A DNA stretch of 64,000 nt from positions 111,404,896-111,468,895 of the forward strand of contig NC_071392.1 in the NCBI RefSeq assembly GCF_022682495.2, given 5' to 3'. The stretch's first letter is position 1, and every line of letters begins with the position of its first letter. The position numbers and the translations under genes are program-made. Under the pieces are notes generated by a model that was not told the DNA's origin, did not search any database, and worked only from the letters and a program-made list of their open reading frames with translations. Shown piece after piece: positions 54,886-64,000 of this stretch. The DNA comes from Desmodus rotundus. Taxonomy: Eukaryota > Chordata > Mammalia > Chiroptera > Phyllostomidae.

Positions 54886-56735
54886 TTATTTTTTTAAAAT
54901 ATATTTATTGATTATGCTATTACAGTTGTCCCATTTCCCCCCCCACTCCACTCCATCCTGCCCACCCCCTTCCCCCCTATAGTTCATGTCCATGGGTCAT
55001 ACTTATAAGTTCTTTGGCTTCTACATTTCCTACACTATTCTTACCCTCCCCCTGTCTATTTTCCACCTATCATCTATGCTACTTATTCTCTGTACCTTTC
55101 CCCGCCTCTCCCCCTCCCACTCCCCTATTGACAACCCTCCATGTGATCTCCATCTCTATGGTTCTGGTCCTGTTCTAGTTGTTTGCCTAGTTGGCTCTTG
55201 TTTTTGTTTTAGGTGTGGTCGTTAATAACTGTGAGTTTGCTGTCATTTTTACTGTTCCTATTTTTGATCTTCTTTTTCTTAGGTAAGTCCCTTTAACATT
55301 TCATATAATAAGGGCTTGGTGATGATGAACTCCTTTAACTTGACCTTATCTGAGAAGCACTTTACCTTCCCTTCCATTCTAAATGATAGCTTTGCTGGAT
55401 ACAGTAATCTTGGATGTAGGTCCTTGCGTTTAATCTTGGGTAATGTAATGATGATGTGCCTTGGTGTGTTCCTCCTTGGGTCCAGCTTCTTTGGGACTCT
55501 CTGAGCTTCCTGGACTTCCCGGAAGTCTATTTCCTTTGCCAGATTAGGGAAGTTCTTCTTCATTATTTGTTCAAATAAGTTTTCAATTATTTGTTCTTCC
55601 TCTTCTCCTTCTGGCACCCCTATAATTCGGATGTTGGAACGTTTCAAGATGTCCTGGATGTTCCTAAGCCTCTCCTCATTTTTCCGAATTCTTGTTTCTT
55701 CATTCTTTTCTGGTTGGATGTTTCTTTCTTCCTTCTGGTCCACACCGTTGATTTGAGTCCCAGTTTCCTTCGCATCACTATTGGTTCCCTGTACATTTTC
55801 CTTTGTTTCTCTTAGCATAGGCTTCATTTTTTCATCTGGTTTTCAAACAGATTCAACCAATTCTGTGAGCATCTTGATAACCAGTGTTTTGAACTGTGCA
55901 TCCGATAGGTTGGCTATCTCTTCCTCGCTTAGTTGTATTTTTTCTGGAGCTTTGAAGTGTTCTGTCATTTGGGCCTTTTTTTTTTTTTTGTCTTGGCGGG
56001 GATGTTACTTAAAGGGGCGGAGCCTTAGGTGTTCACCGGGGCAGGGTAATGCTGGTCGCTGTGCTATGATGCTGTACGTGGGGGAGGGGCCGAGAGGGAG
56101 CAATGGCTCCCACTTCACTCTCCTCCGGATTTCAATCTTTCACTCCACTACCCACAATCAAACTGGGCCCCTGTGGTGCTGGTTCCTGAGTGGGTGGGCC
56201 TGTGCACACTCTAGGCCCCTGTGGGTCTCTCCAACGACCTCTCCTGTGAGGCTGGGAGTCTCTCCTGCTGCCACCCCAACCCCCACGGGCGTTTTCAATC
56301 AGAGGTTTGAGGCTTTATTTCCCGGAGCTGGACCCTGGGTTGCGAGGTCTGCTTCGCTCCCCGCCATTCGTCCGGTTTATCTGTGTGAGAATGTGGGGCC
56401 GTGGGGTGCTACCCGCACTCTGCCTACCCCGCTCTCCGCCACTCTGAGTCCGGCCCTCTGGGTCTATCTGTGTGCGAATGTGGGGCCGCAGGGTCTGCTA
56501 GTGGTCAGACTGCCTGCCCCGTTCATCCCACACTCTGCCAGTCTCGGTCCCGCCACAGCCATGAGAGTCCTCTCTACCCCGGTGCCCGTCTCCGCCCCTC
56601 CTACCAGTCTGGATGAATGTTTATTTTTTATTTCCTTGGTGTCGGACCCCCTTGCCGTTCGATTCTCTGTCAGCTCTGGTTGTGCGAGGAGGCGCAGTGT
56701 GTCTACCTACGCCGCCATCTTGGTTCTCCCAACAG
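54886..56735 (-). mobile_element. Half-L1 (HAL1-like), antisense, full length
   Basis: The 5' end is at 56735 and reads on the minus strand ctgttgggagaaccaagatg followed by gcggcg, which is the CAAGATGGCGGC YY1-type site found at L1 5' ends. A GC-rich 5' UTR of about 0.9 kb, an ORF1 (55279-55827) and a 3' UTR of about 0.39 kb ending near 54890 follow. No ORF2. The target-site duplication is cagatttt (54875 and 56736). The second of two half-L1 copies in the window. Confidence 0.8.
55279..55827 (-). pseudogene. L1 ORF1p-like frame with internal deletion
   Basis: An open frame of 182 codons. Residues about 50-130 cover the RRM ('NEERLRNIQDILKRSNIRII', 'NTPRHIIITLPKIK'), and the end is the ORF1p C-terminal domain ('LLYPAKLSFRMEGKVKCFSD', ending LYEMLKGLT). 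Compared with the copy at 21716-22555, about 46 codons are missing between LPKIK and RKDLHP, and the frame stays open. The missing part is the start of the C-terminal nucleic-acid-binding domain, so function is unlikely. The N-terminal coiled coil upstream of the first M is out of frame or lost. Confidence 0.75.
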
Positions 56736-57160
56736 CAGATTTTTTTGTCAAAAAAAATGCAAGTAAGATGATGTCTTTAAACTACTAAAGAAAAAATCTG
56801 TCAATTGAGAATTCAGTGTCCGGAAAAAAGAACTTTCAAAAGTAAAGGTTAAAATAAAGACTTTTTTCAGACTTAGAAAAGTTGAATGAATTCATCACCA
56901 GCAGGTCCACACTACAAGAAATGTTAAAGCCCTTCAGGCTTAAGGAAAATAATAACAGAAAGAAATATAAATCTGCAAAAGGAATAAAGAGCACCAGAAA
57001 ATAGTAACTACATGAGCAAATATATAGGATTATTTTTCTCATCATTTAAATCTCTTTAAAAGATAACCAACTTATTTTGATATAAATAATAACAATGTAA
57101 TAATAGATTTATGACATGTAAAAGTAAAATGCACAATAATGGCAAGAGAATGTAATATTC

Positions 57161-58321
57161 TGGTTTTTTTATTATTGTTCAGTTACAGTTGTCCCGCCTT
57201 TTTCCCCAGTGCTCACCCCAACCCCATCCCCCCAACTTCCACAGTCAATCCCTTCCATTGTCCATGCCCATGAGTCTTCTATTTGTGTTCCTCTGCTTGG
57301 CCCTTCCCGTTCTGTCCCCCAATATCCCCCTCCCCCTGCCTCTCTCGTCACTGTCCATTTGTTCTTTATTTCCATGTCTTTGGTTCTGTTTTGCTCATTT
57401 GTTTGTTTTGTTGATTAGGTTCCACTTATAGGTGAGATCATATGGTATTTGTCCCGCACCGCCTGGCTTACTTCACTTAGCATAATGCTCTCCAGTTCCA
57501 TCCATGCCGTCATGAAGGGTAGGGGTTCTTTCTCTCTGCTGTGTAGTATTCCATTATGTAAATGTACTGCAGTTTTTCGATCCACTCATTTACTGATGGG
57601 CACTTAGGCTGTTTCCAGCACTTCGCTATTGTCAAGAACACTACTGGATCGAAAGTCAGTTCCATCTCAGTTTCTTGAGGAAGATCGTACTGTTTTCCAC
57701 AGCGGCTGCACCAGTCTGCATTCCCACCAACAGTGTACTAGGGTTCCCTTTTCTCCACAGCGTTGCCAGCACTTGTTGTTTGTTGATTAATTAATGATGG
57801 CCATTCTGACCGGGGGTGTAGTGGTATCTCATTGTGGTTTTAATTTGCATCTCTCTAATGGCTAGTGGTGTTGAGCATTTTTTCATGTGTCTATGGGCCC
57901 TCTGTATGTCCTCCTTGGAGAAGTGTCTGTTCAAATCCTTTGCCCATTTTTTAATTTGATTGCTTGTCTTCCTGGTGCAGAGTTGTGTGAGTTCTTTATA
58001 TATTTTGGAAATCAACTGTTGTCCAAGGTATCATTGGCAAAAATGTTTTCCCATATGGTTGATTCCCTTTCCATTTTGTTGATGTTTTTGTTAGCCATAA
58101 AAGAAGCCTTTTAGTTTGATGTAGTCCCATTTGTTTACTCTTTCCTTTATGTCCCTTGCCCTAGGGGAGGTATCAGTGAAAATATTGCTGCGTGGAATAT
58201 CTGAAATTTTCCTGCCTATGTTCTCCTCTAGGACTTTTATGGTGTCACAACCTATATTTAAGTCTTTTATCCATCTTGAGTTTATTGTGGTGTATGGTGT
58301 AAGTTAGTGGTCTAGTTTCAT
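57161..58321 (-). mobile_element. 5'-truncated L1, antisense
   Basis: 3' end at 57161 ('tttttttattattgttcagt', the inverted tail), 5' truncation at 58321. It carries the last part of ORF2 and a short 3' UTR. A perfect target-site duplication taatattc flanks it (57153-57160 and 58322-58329). It inserted into the old L1. Confidence 0.85.
57791..58015 (-). pseudogene. L1 ORF2p C-terminal fragment
   Basis: A 74-residue remnant with '[20 protein letters not shown]' and '[17 protein letters not shown]', which belong to the region of L1 ORF2p after the reverse transcriptase. The frame breaks on both sides. Further C-terminal sequence continues in other frames down to about 57650. Confidence 0.8.
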
Positions 58322-59415
58322 TAATATTCATTCTTATACTATACATGAAATGATATATCAGTGGAAAGAGGACTAAGTTAAAATGCTCAATATAAAGTAT
58401 ATAGCAATCATTAAAATAATAAAAACAGAATAATAGCTAATAATCAACAAGGGAGAAATAACAAAAAAAACATTTGATCTTCTATCAGGCATAAAAAGAG
58501 AAAAGGGGGAACAAAGAACAGACAGGACACAGATGGGACAAATAGAAAACACACAGCAAGATAAAAGATGTAAACCTAACCATATTAACGGTCACATTAA
58601 ATGTAAATCGTCTAAATACCTCAACTAAGAGGCAGGTTTTCAGGATATCTGTATTGGATAAAATACAGAGCCAACGACATGCTGCCTATAGGAAATGCAC
58701 TTCGAATATAAACACAAATGGGTTAAAGCGATGAAAAAATATAGAAGTTATTTTAACACTAATCAAAAAAAAAACAAAAAACAAAAAAAAACCCCTGGAA
58801 GGCTATATTAACAACAAAAAAAGTACATTTTGGGATGGGGGGGTGGTAAAGAAAGTTCTTTTGTAATGATAAAGAGGTCAGTCCATCACGAGGGACAACA
58901 ATCCCAAGTATTTATGCACTTAATAACAAAGCTTCAAAATACATGAAGCAAAAAATGATAGAAATGCAAGGAGAAATAGACAAATCTCCAGTTGTAGTCA
59001 GAGATTTTTATTCCCTTTTTAAAATAATTATAAAAGAAGTAAACAGAAACTAAATAATAAGGACATGGAAGATTTGAACAACAATTTCAACCAGCTTGAC
59101 CTGACATTCACAGAATATTCCACCCAATAAAACCAGAATACATGTTCTTTTCATGGAACATTTAGCGAAATAGACCATATTCTGGGCCATTAACAAGTCT
59201 CAATACATTTTTAAAAATTCAAGTCATATTAAGTATGTTCTATGATAACACAGAATTAACATAAAAATTCAGTAACAGAAAAATCCCCAGAAAATCCCCA
59301 AATATTTGGAAATGAAATGACACACTTCTAAAAAATCCACGGGTCAAAAGGAAGTCAGAAAATATTTTGAACTAAATGAAAATAAAAACATGACAACATA
59401 AAATTGACGGGGTGT

Positions 59416-59657
59416 GCCCTGGCTGGTGTGGCTCAGTTGGTTGGAGTGTCGTCCCATAACCAAAGGCTGTGGGTTCAATTCCCAGTAAGGGCATATGCTT
59501 GGGCTGCAGTTTAGCCCCCAGTCCAGGAGTATAAGGGAGGAACCAATTGATGCTTCTCTGTCGCATCAATGTTTCTCCCTCTCCCTTCCACTCTACAAAG
59601 CAATGAGAAATGTCCTCAGGTGAGGATTAAAAAATAAATAAAATTTAAAAATAAAAT
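59416..59657 (+). mobile_element. VES SINE (bat-specific)
   Basis: Head gccctggctggtgtggctca, A-box-like tggctcagttgg, B-box-like ggttcaattcc, CT-rich middle, and an A-rich tail with AAATAAA words. An imperfect target-site duplication of about 16 bases flanks it (aaaattgacggggtgt and aaaatttgtgtggtgt). It is inserted into the ORF2 start region of the old L1. Confidence 0.9.
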
Positions 59658-61142
59658 AAAATTTGTGTGGTGTTGCTACAGCAGTATTATGGGGAAAGTT
59701 ATAACACTGTCTATATTAGTGAAGACAACAGGTTTCAAATCAATGACCCCAGCTTTCACTTTAAAAAACTAGAAAAAATTAAACCAAATTAAGTAAGAGA
59801 AAAGAAATAATAAAGATCAAAATAGATATCAATAAAAGAGAAAACAAAAAGCAATAGAGAAAAATCAGTGATGTCAAAAACTGGTTCTTTGAAATGATCA
59901 ATAAAATTGATAAATCTCTAGCCAAATTGATCAATAAAATAGAATATAAAAGATTTTATTAAAAATTTTATATATAAAATACAGAGAGGAGACACAGATT
60001 ACCAATATCAGGCATGAAAAAGGTGATGTCCCTGCAGATTATACAGGTAATGAGAGGACAACAGGATTCACTACAAAGCAACAGTAATCAAGTCAGTGCA
60101 GTATTATCATAAGGATGGGTCAATGGAATGGAACTGCGAGTCCAGAGAAAAAAGAACCACGACATTTGAGGTCAGTTGATTTTCAACAACAGTGCCAAGA
60201 CCATTCAGTGGGGGAAAGAACTGCCTTTTCAACAAATGGTGCTGGCACAAGAGAATATTCACATGCAAAAGAATGAAGTGGACCCGTTCTTCACACCACG
60301 TACAAAAAGTTAACTCAAAATAGGTCAAAGACCTAAATGGAAGAGCCTCAACTATAAAGCGCTTAAAAGAAAACACAGGTGTAAATCTTCATGACCTTGA
60401 ATTAGGCAAAGGTTTCTTAGATGTGACGCCAAAAGCACATGCACAAAAGAAAAAAATAGGTAAATTGGGCTTCGTCAAAATTTTAAAAGACTATAAAAGG
60501 ATACTATCTTTGTGCTAAAAGTGACACTCTTTAGAACAGGAAAAGACGACCCAGAGAATGGGATACAATATTTGCCAATCACATATCTGATAATAATCAT
60601 GTATCCAAAATCTATTTACAAAAACCTCTTACAATTCAATGATAAAAAGCCCAATATGAAAATTGGCAACAGATTTTAATGGACATTTCTTGAAATAAGA
60701 TAAACACAGGAAAAGATGCTCAACGTCATTAGCCATCAGGGTAAGGCAAATCAAAATCACGAAATGTTACTTCACATCCATCAAGGTGGAAACAACGAAG
60801 AAGACAGACAGTGACAAATGCTGGGGAGGATCCTGGAAAACGGGAGCCCTCGCACACCGCTGTGGACACGTGAAATGGTCAGTCATTTTGGAAAAGAGGC
60901 CGGCAGTTTTTCCGAAGATTAAACATAGATCATAGCGAACCAGTGACTGCACTCCTAGAGCTATACCCAAGGAAATGAAAACATATATCCGCATAAAAAC
61001 GTGTGCACAATGTTCGAAGCAACTTTATTCACAATAGCCAGGAGGAGGACACAATCCAAACCTCCATCGGCTGATGAGTGGAGAGACAGCACGTGGAAAA
61101 CGCAACCGAGCGCCACTTGGTGGTAAAAAGGAATGAAGGACT

Positions 61143-61908
61143 GCTGTGCCTCCATGTCCCTCATCATTGTATTTCTTTCTGCTTTTTAAGATTTATTTAT
61201 TTATTTTTAGAGAGAAGGGGAGGGAGAGAGAGAGAGAAAGGAGAAACACTGAACTGCCAGAGAAACACCGATCGGCTGCCTCTCACATGGCTCCAGCTGG
61301 GGACCTGGCCCACAACCCAGGCATGTGCCCTGACCAGGAATCGAACTGGCCACCTTTTGCTTTGCTGGACGATGCCCTACCAACTGAGCCACACGGGTCA
61401 GGGCACTCGCTGTTTTCTTTTCTGAAGAGATTCCACAGCCAGTCAGCGTTTGATATTTAATCACTGTTACACATTTATAGAGTTTTGCACTGGAATGCCT
61501 TTGGTATACATTTGAGGTCACTCAATATTATTTGTACTGGAATGTGCTTTCCACAACAGGCTGCTCAGGAGCTGTTGGGTGGCGGTGGCTAAGAAAGTCA
61601 GTGGAACCTTCTTTTCAGAGATGGGAAGCTAGGAATCCTGTTCATGAGGCTGTCATTGAAATTTCCTAAGACAGCCAGGCGACTAGTTCAGAGCATCTAG
61701 AAAGAATGAAAAGGGTAGAAAGATAATCCGGAATTCCCTCTCATCAGGGGAAAAGACAGTGGTGAAGATAACAGGGGAAGTCCCTTCCAAACAAATCCCA
61801 AGAAATAACCTATTGGTAATAAACTGATAAATATTGTAATCCCTGAGTTGTATGCATTTAAGATTAATAAATGGTCTTTTAAAACTAAAAAAGGAAAGAA
61901 AGGAAGAA
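61143..61908 (+). pseudogene. Retroposed transcript fragment of unknown origin
   Basis: Non-L1 sequence inside the 3' part of the L1. It ends with a polyadenylation signal AATAAA (61866-61871), 10 bases, then an A-rich tail (61881-61910). It is flanked by aatgaaggact (61132-61142) and aatgaagtact (61909-61919). These are the marks of L1-mediated retroposition. Excluding a VES SINE it is about 0.55 kb, with no coding frame, so it probably comes from a 3' UTR or a noncoding RNA. I do not recognise the source gene. Confidence 0.6.
61183..61404 (-). mobile_element. VES SINE inside the retroposed fragment
   Basis: Antisense copy: tail at the left ('aagatttatttatttatttt'), inverted B-box 'ggaatcgaactgg', head at the right ('gagccacacgggtcagggc'). 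Its own target-site duplication is weak. It is the innermost layer of the nest. Confidence 0.85.
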
Positions 61909-62305
61909 AATGAAGTACTCTTACATGCTCTAAGCTGTACGGACCTGGGAAACATTAACCTAAGAGAAAAAAGCCTGTCACCAAAGCCCATATCTTGTAT
62001 GATTCCATTTATGTGAAATATCCAGAATAAGCAAATCTATAGATATAGAAATTAGATCAGGGGTTGCTTAAGGCTGAGGGTAGGGGTGGCATGGGTAAGA
62101 GAAAGGGGAGTGGCTGCTAATAAGTATGGATTTTGGGGGGTAGTGATGAACATGTTCTGAAGTTGACGTGGTGACGGGTGTAAACTCTGTGTACAATGGG
62201 TTTTAAGAACCGACTATTTGTACACTTCAAGCAGGTAAACTGCACGGTATGTAAATTATATCTCAGGAAAGCTGTCATATTTTAAAAGAGGTAACAACAC
62301 AGCTT

Positions 62306-63150
62306 ATGAACAACTTTATGCTAATAAGTCTGACAACTCAGATGAAAGGGACAAATTCTTTAAAGGTACAAATGACCAAAGCTCATCAAAAAGACACAGA
62401 TAACCTGAATAGTCCTCTATTTACTAAAGAAATTGGATTCATAGATGAAACTTACCCACAGAAAACTCCCAGCTCAGATGGCTTCACTGGTGATTCTATC
62501 AAACATTTGGAAGAAATAATACTAATTCTGTACAAACTCTTACAAAAGATTGAAGAGAAGGGAATACTTTCCCACCTCACTTTCTGGAGCTCTAATACCA
62601 CAACCAGACAAATTTAATATAATAAATGAAAACTACAGACCAATATCCCTCATGAATATAAATGTCAAAATCCCAAACAACATGTTAGCAAATCTAATTC
62701 AACAATAGTATATTAAAAGGCTGAATTGGGCTTATCAGAGGAGTGCAGTTAGTTAACATTTGCAAATCAATCAATATACTTAATTATACTAACAGACATA
62801 AGAGAAAAACCATGTGATCATTCCAAAGGACACAGAAAAAGCATTTGACAAAAATCCAACATTCATTCCTGATTTTAAAAATATACATGCAAACTAAGAA
62901 TAAAAGGGACTTTCCTCAACTTGATAAGGGCATCTACAGAAATCCCGCAGCTAACATGATAATCAACGGCGAAAGACCGAAAGCTTCTCCTATGAGATCA
63001 GGAACAAGACAAGGTTCCACCCTCGCCAGCTCCATTCAGCATCGCACTGGAGGTTCCAGCCGGGCAATTTGACAAGGAAGTGAAACAAAGCATCCAGGCT
63101 GGAAATAAGTAACATGATCCTTATTTGCAGATGACATGCTCACCGATATA
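62306..63150 (+). pseudogene. L1 ORF2 reverse-transcriptase remnant
   Basis: Part of the old host L1. 'SSDGFTGDSIKHLEEIILIL' (62306-62617 frame) lies just before the catalytic core. The catalytic FADD motif is still readable at 63124-63135 (ttt gca gat gac). Frameshifts and stops separate the parts, so no enzyme can be made. Confidence 0.75.
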
Positions 63151-63401
63151 GAAAACCCAATAGAATCCACATGCAAAAAGTTATCATAATTAATACATTT
63201 ATCAAGGTGCAAGATACACGGTCACATAAAAGTCAGTGTTATTTCTACATACTAGCTACAATCAGAAATTAAACCTAATAATACCTTTTATAATATCAAA
63301 AATATGAAATACTTAGGAATAAATATGACAAAAGATATGAAAGACCTAGATATGGGAAACTAAATTATTGCTGAGTTAAGTTTTAAAAAAACACCTAAAT
63401 A

Positions 63402-64000
63402 CTTCCAGTCAAGATGGCGGCATAGGCAGACACGGCTCGCCTCTTCACACAACCACATCAAAATTACAACTAAAATATAGAACAAGCATCACTCAGAACC
63501 ATCAAAAATCGAGTGGAATGGAAGTCTGACAACTACAGAATTAAAGAAACCGCACCCATCCAGAATGGTAGGAGGGGCACAGATGCAGAATGGACTAGTC
63601 TCTCACCCGCGTGTGGTGGATAAAAATTCAGAAAGGAAATCTCAGGAGTGAGGAGTTCCATACCCACACCAGGCCCCCAGCCCAGGGTTCCAGTGCCAGG
63701 AAGATAAGTCCCCACAACTTCTGGCTGCAAAAAACAGCAGGGATTAAGTCGGTGGAAGAAACTTCTGGAGCCCCAAGCAGTTCCTCTTAAAGAACCCACA
63801 CACGGACTCAGACTCACTCCAGGAGACCTCAGGGCCTACACGCCCAGGGGACAGCTACAGACCATGTCCGAGCACCACCACCCTGCCGCAGAACAGCTGA
63901 TCTTCCATGGAGGGTGGAGGCTGGTGGCAAGTGGTCACAGTCAGTCCTTGCAGCTGACTGGCCTGGGTGAATAGGTGAGGGGATTGAGAAGTACAAGTAG
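63402..64000 (+). mobile_element. 5' end of a young L1 or half-L1, runs off window
   Basis: Begins cttccagtcaagatggcggc, the YY1-type L1 5' end, followed by 'cttcacacaaccacatcaaa' as in the element at 21474. About 0.6 kb of 5' UTR is visible. It inserted into the reverse-transcriptase region of the old L1. Whether it carries ORF2 cannot be seen. Confidence 0.75.

Larger units (their letters stand above)
60064..62287 (+). mobile_element. 5'-truncated L1 inside the old L1
   Basis: Starts in ORF2 ('ctacaaagcaacagtaatca') and runs through the ORF2 end and 3' UTR ('taaactgcacggtatgtaaa', 'tatctcaggaaagctgtcat'). An imperfect target-site duplication flanks it (gaggacaaca at 60054-60063, gaggtaacaaca at 62288-62299). 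Host L1 sequence resumes at 62300. It is itself interrupted at 61143-61908. Confidence 0.8.
54705..63401 (+). mobile_element. Old L1 opened by five later insertions
   Basis: One sense L1 can be followed through 54705-54874 (ORF1 RNA-binding region), 56747-57160 (ORF1 end: 'gaattcatcaccagcaggtc'), 58330-59415 (start of ORF2, endonuclease region), 59658-60063, and 62288-63401 (reverse transcriptase). At each break the L1 order resumes where it stopped. About 3.2 kb of host L1 is spread over 8.7 kb. It has many stops and is dead. It presumably continues beyond the window. Confidence 0.8.

Overview
This window reads as nuclear DNA from a microbat (Chiroptera). The main evidence is five copies of the bat-specific tRNA-derived VES SINE (heads near 23767, 28440, 41522, 59416 and 61404). 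Each has A-box and B-box remnants and an A-rich tail; target-site duplications are clear for three and plausible for a fourth. They lie among L1/half-L1, MIR, L2, mariner, Tigger, hAT and old LTR remnants typical of placental mammals. The species cannot be named from this sequence.

I found no host protein-coding gene, no convincing exon, and no rRNA, tRNA or ncRNA gene. Long open frames (for example 10181-11218, 35613-36113, 36149-36670 and 55781-56788) lie over transposon remnants or GC-rich unique sequence and have no recognisable domain. The window is therefore intergenic, or the inside of a large intron. All family names come from reading the sequence against remembered consensus features, not from a library search, so boundaries are approximate (often +/- 10-20 bases).

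Layout. From 1 to about 53.3 kb the DNA is GC-rich and dominated by short ancient MIR and L2 fragments, separated by unique sequence. Younger insertions interrupt it: a TcMar-like MITE inside an L1 (4.2 kb), two MaLR-like LTRs (9.5 and 15.3 kb), an ORF1-only half-L1 that splits a MIR (21.5-22.95 kb), three VES SINEs, a mariner with a MER20 fragment in its middle (28.9-29.5 kb), and one L2 opened by a Tigger, a hAT, an LTR and an L1 (31.6-34.4 kb). From about 53.3 kb to the end the DNA becomes AT-rich and LINE-1 dominated. A single old L1 (about 54.7 kb to past 63.4 kb) has been opened by five insertions: an antisense half-L1, an antisense 5'-truncated L1, a VES SINE, a sense 5'-truncated L1, and the 5' end of a young L1 that runs off the window. 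The sense L1 insertion itself carries a retroposed transcript fragment, which in turn carries a VES SINE.

No genes act together here. The biology that can be read is transposition history and a few candidate noncoding regulatory elements. I saw no new multi-gene system. The most unusual objects are the mariner-MER20 chimera, the unidentified retroposed transcript at 61.14-61.91 kb, and the half-L1 whose ORF1 has a clean in-frame internal deletion.
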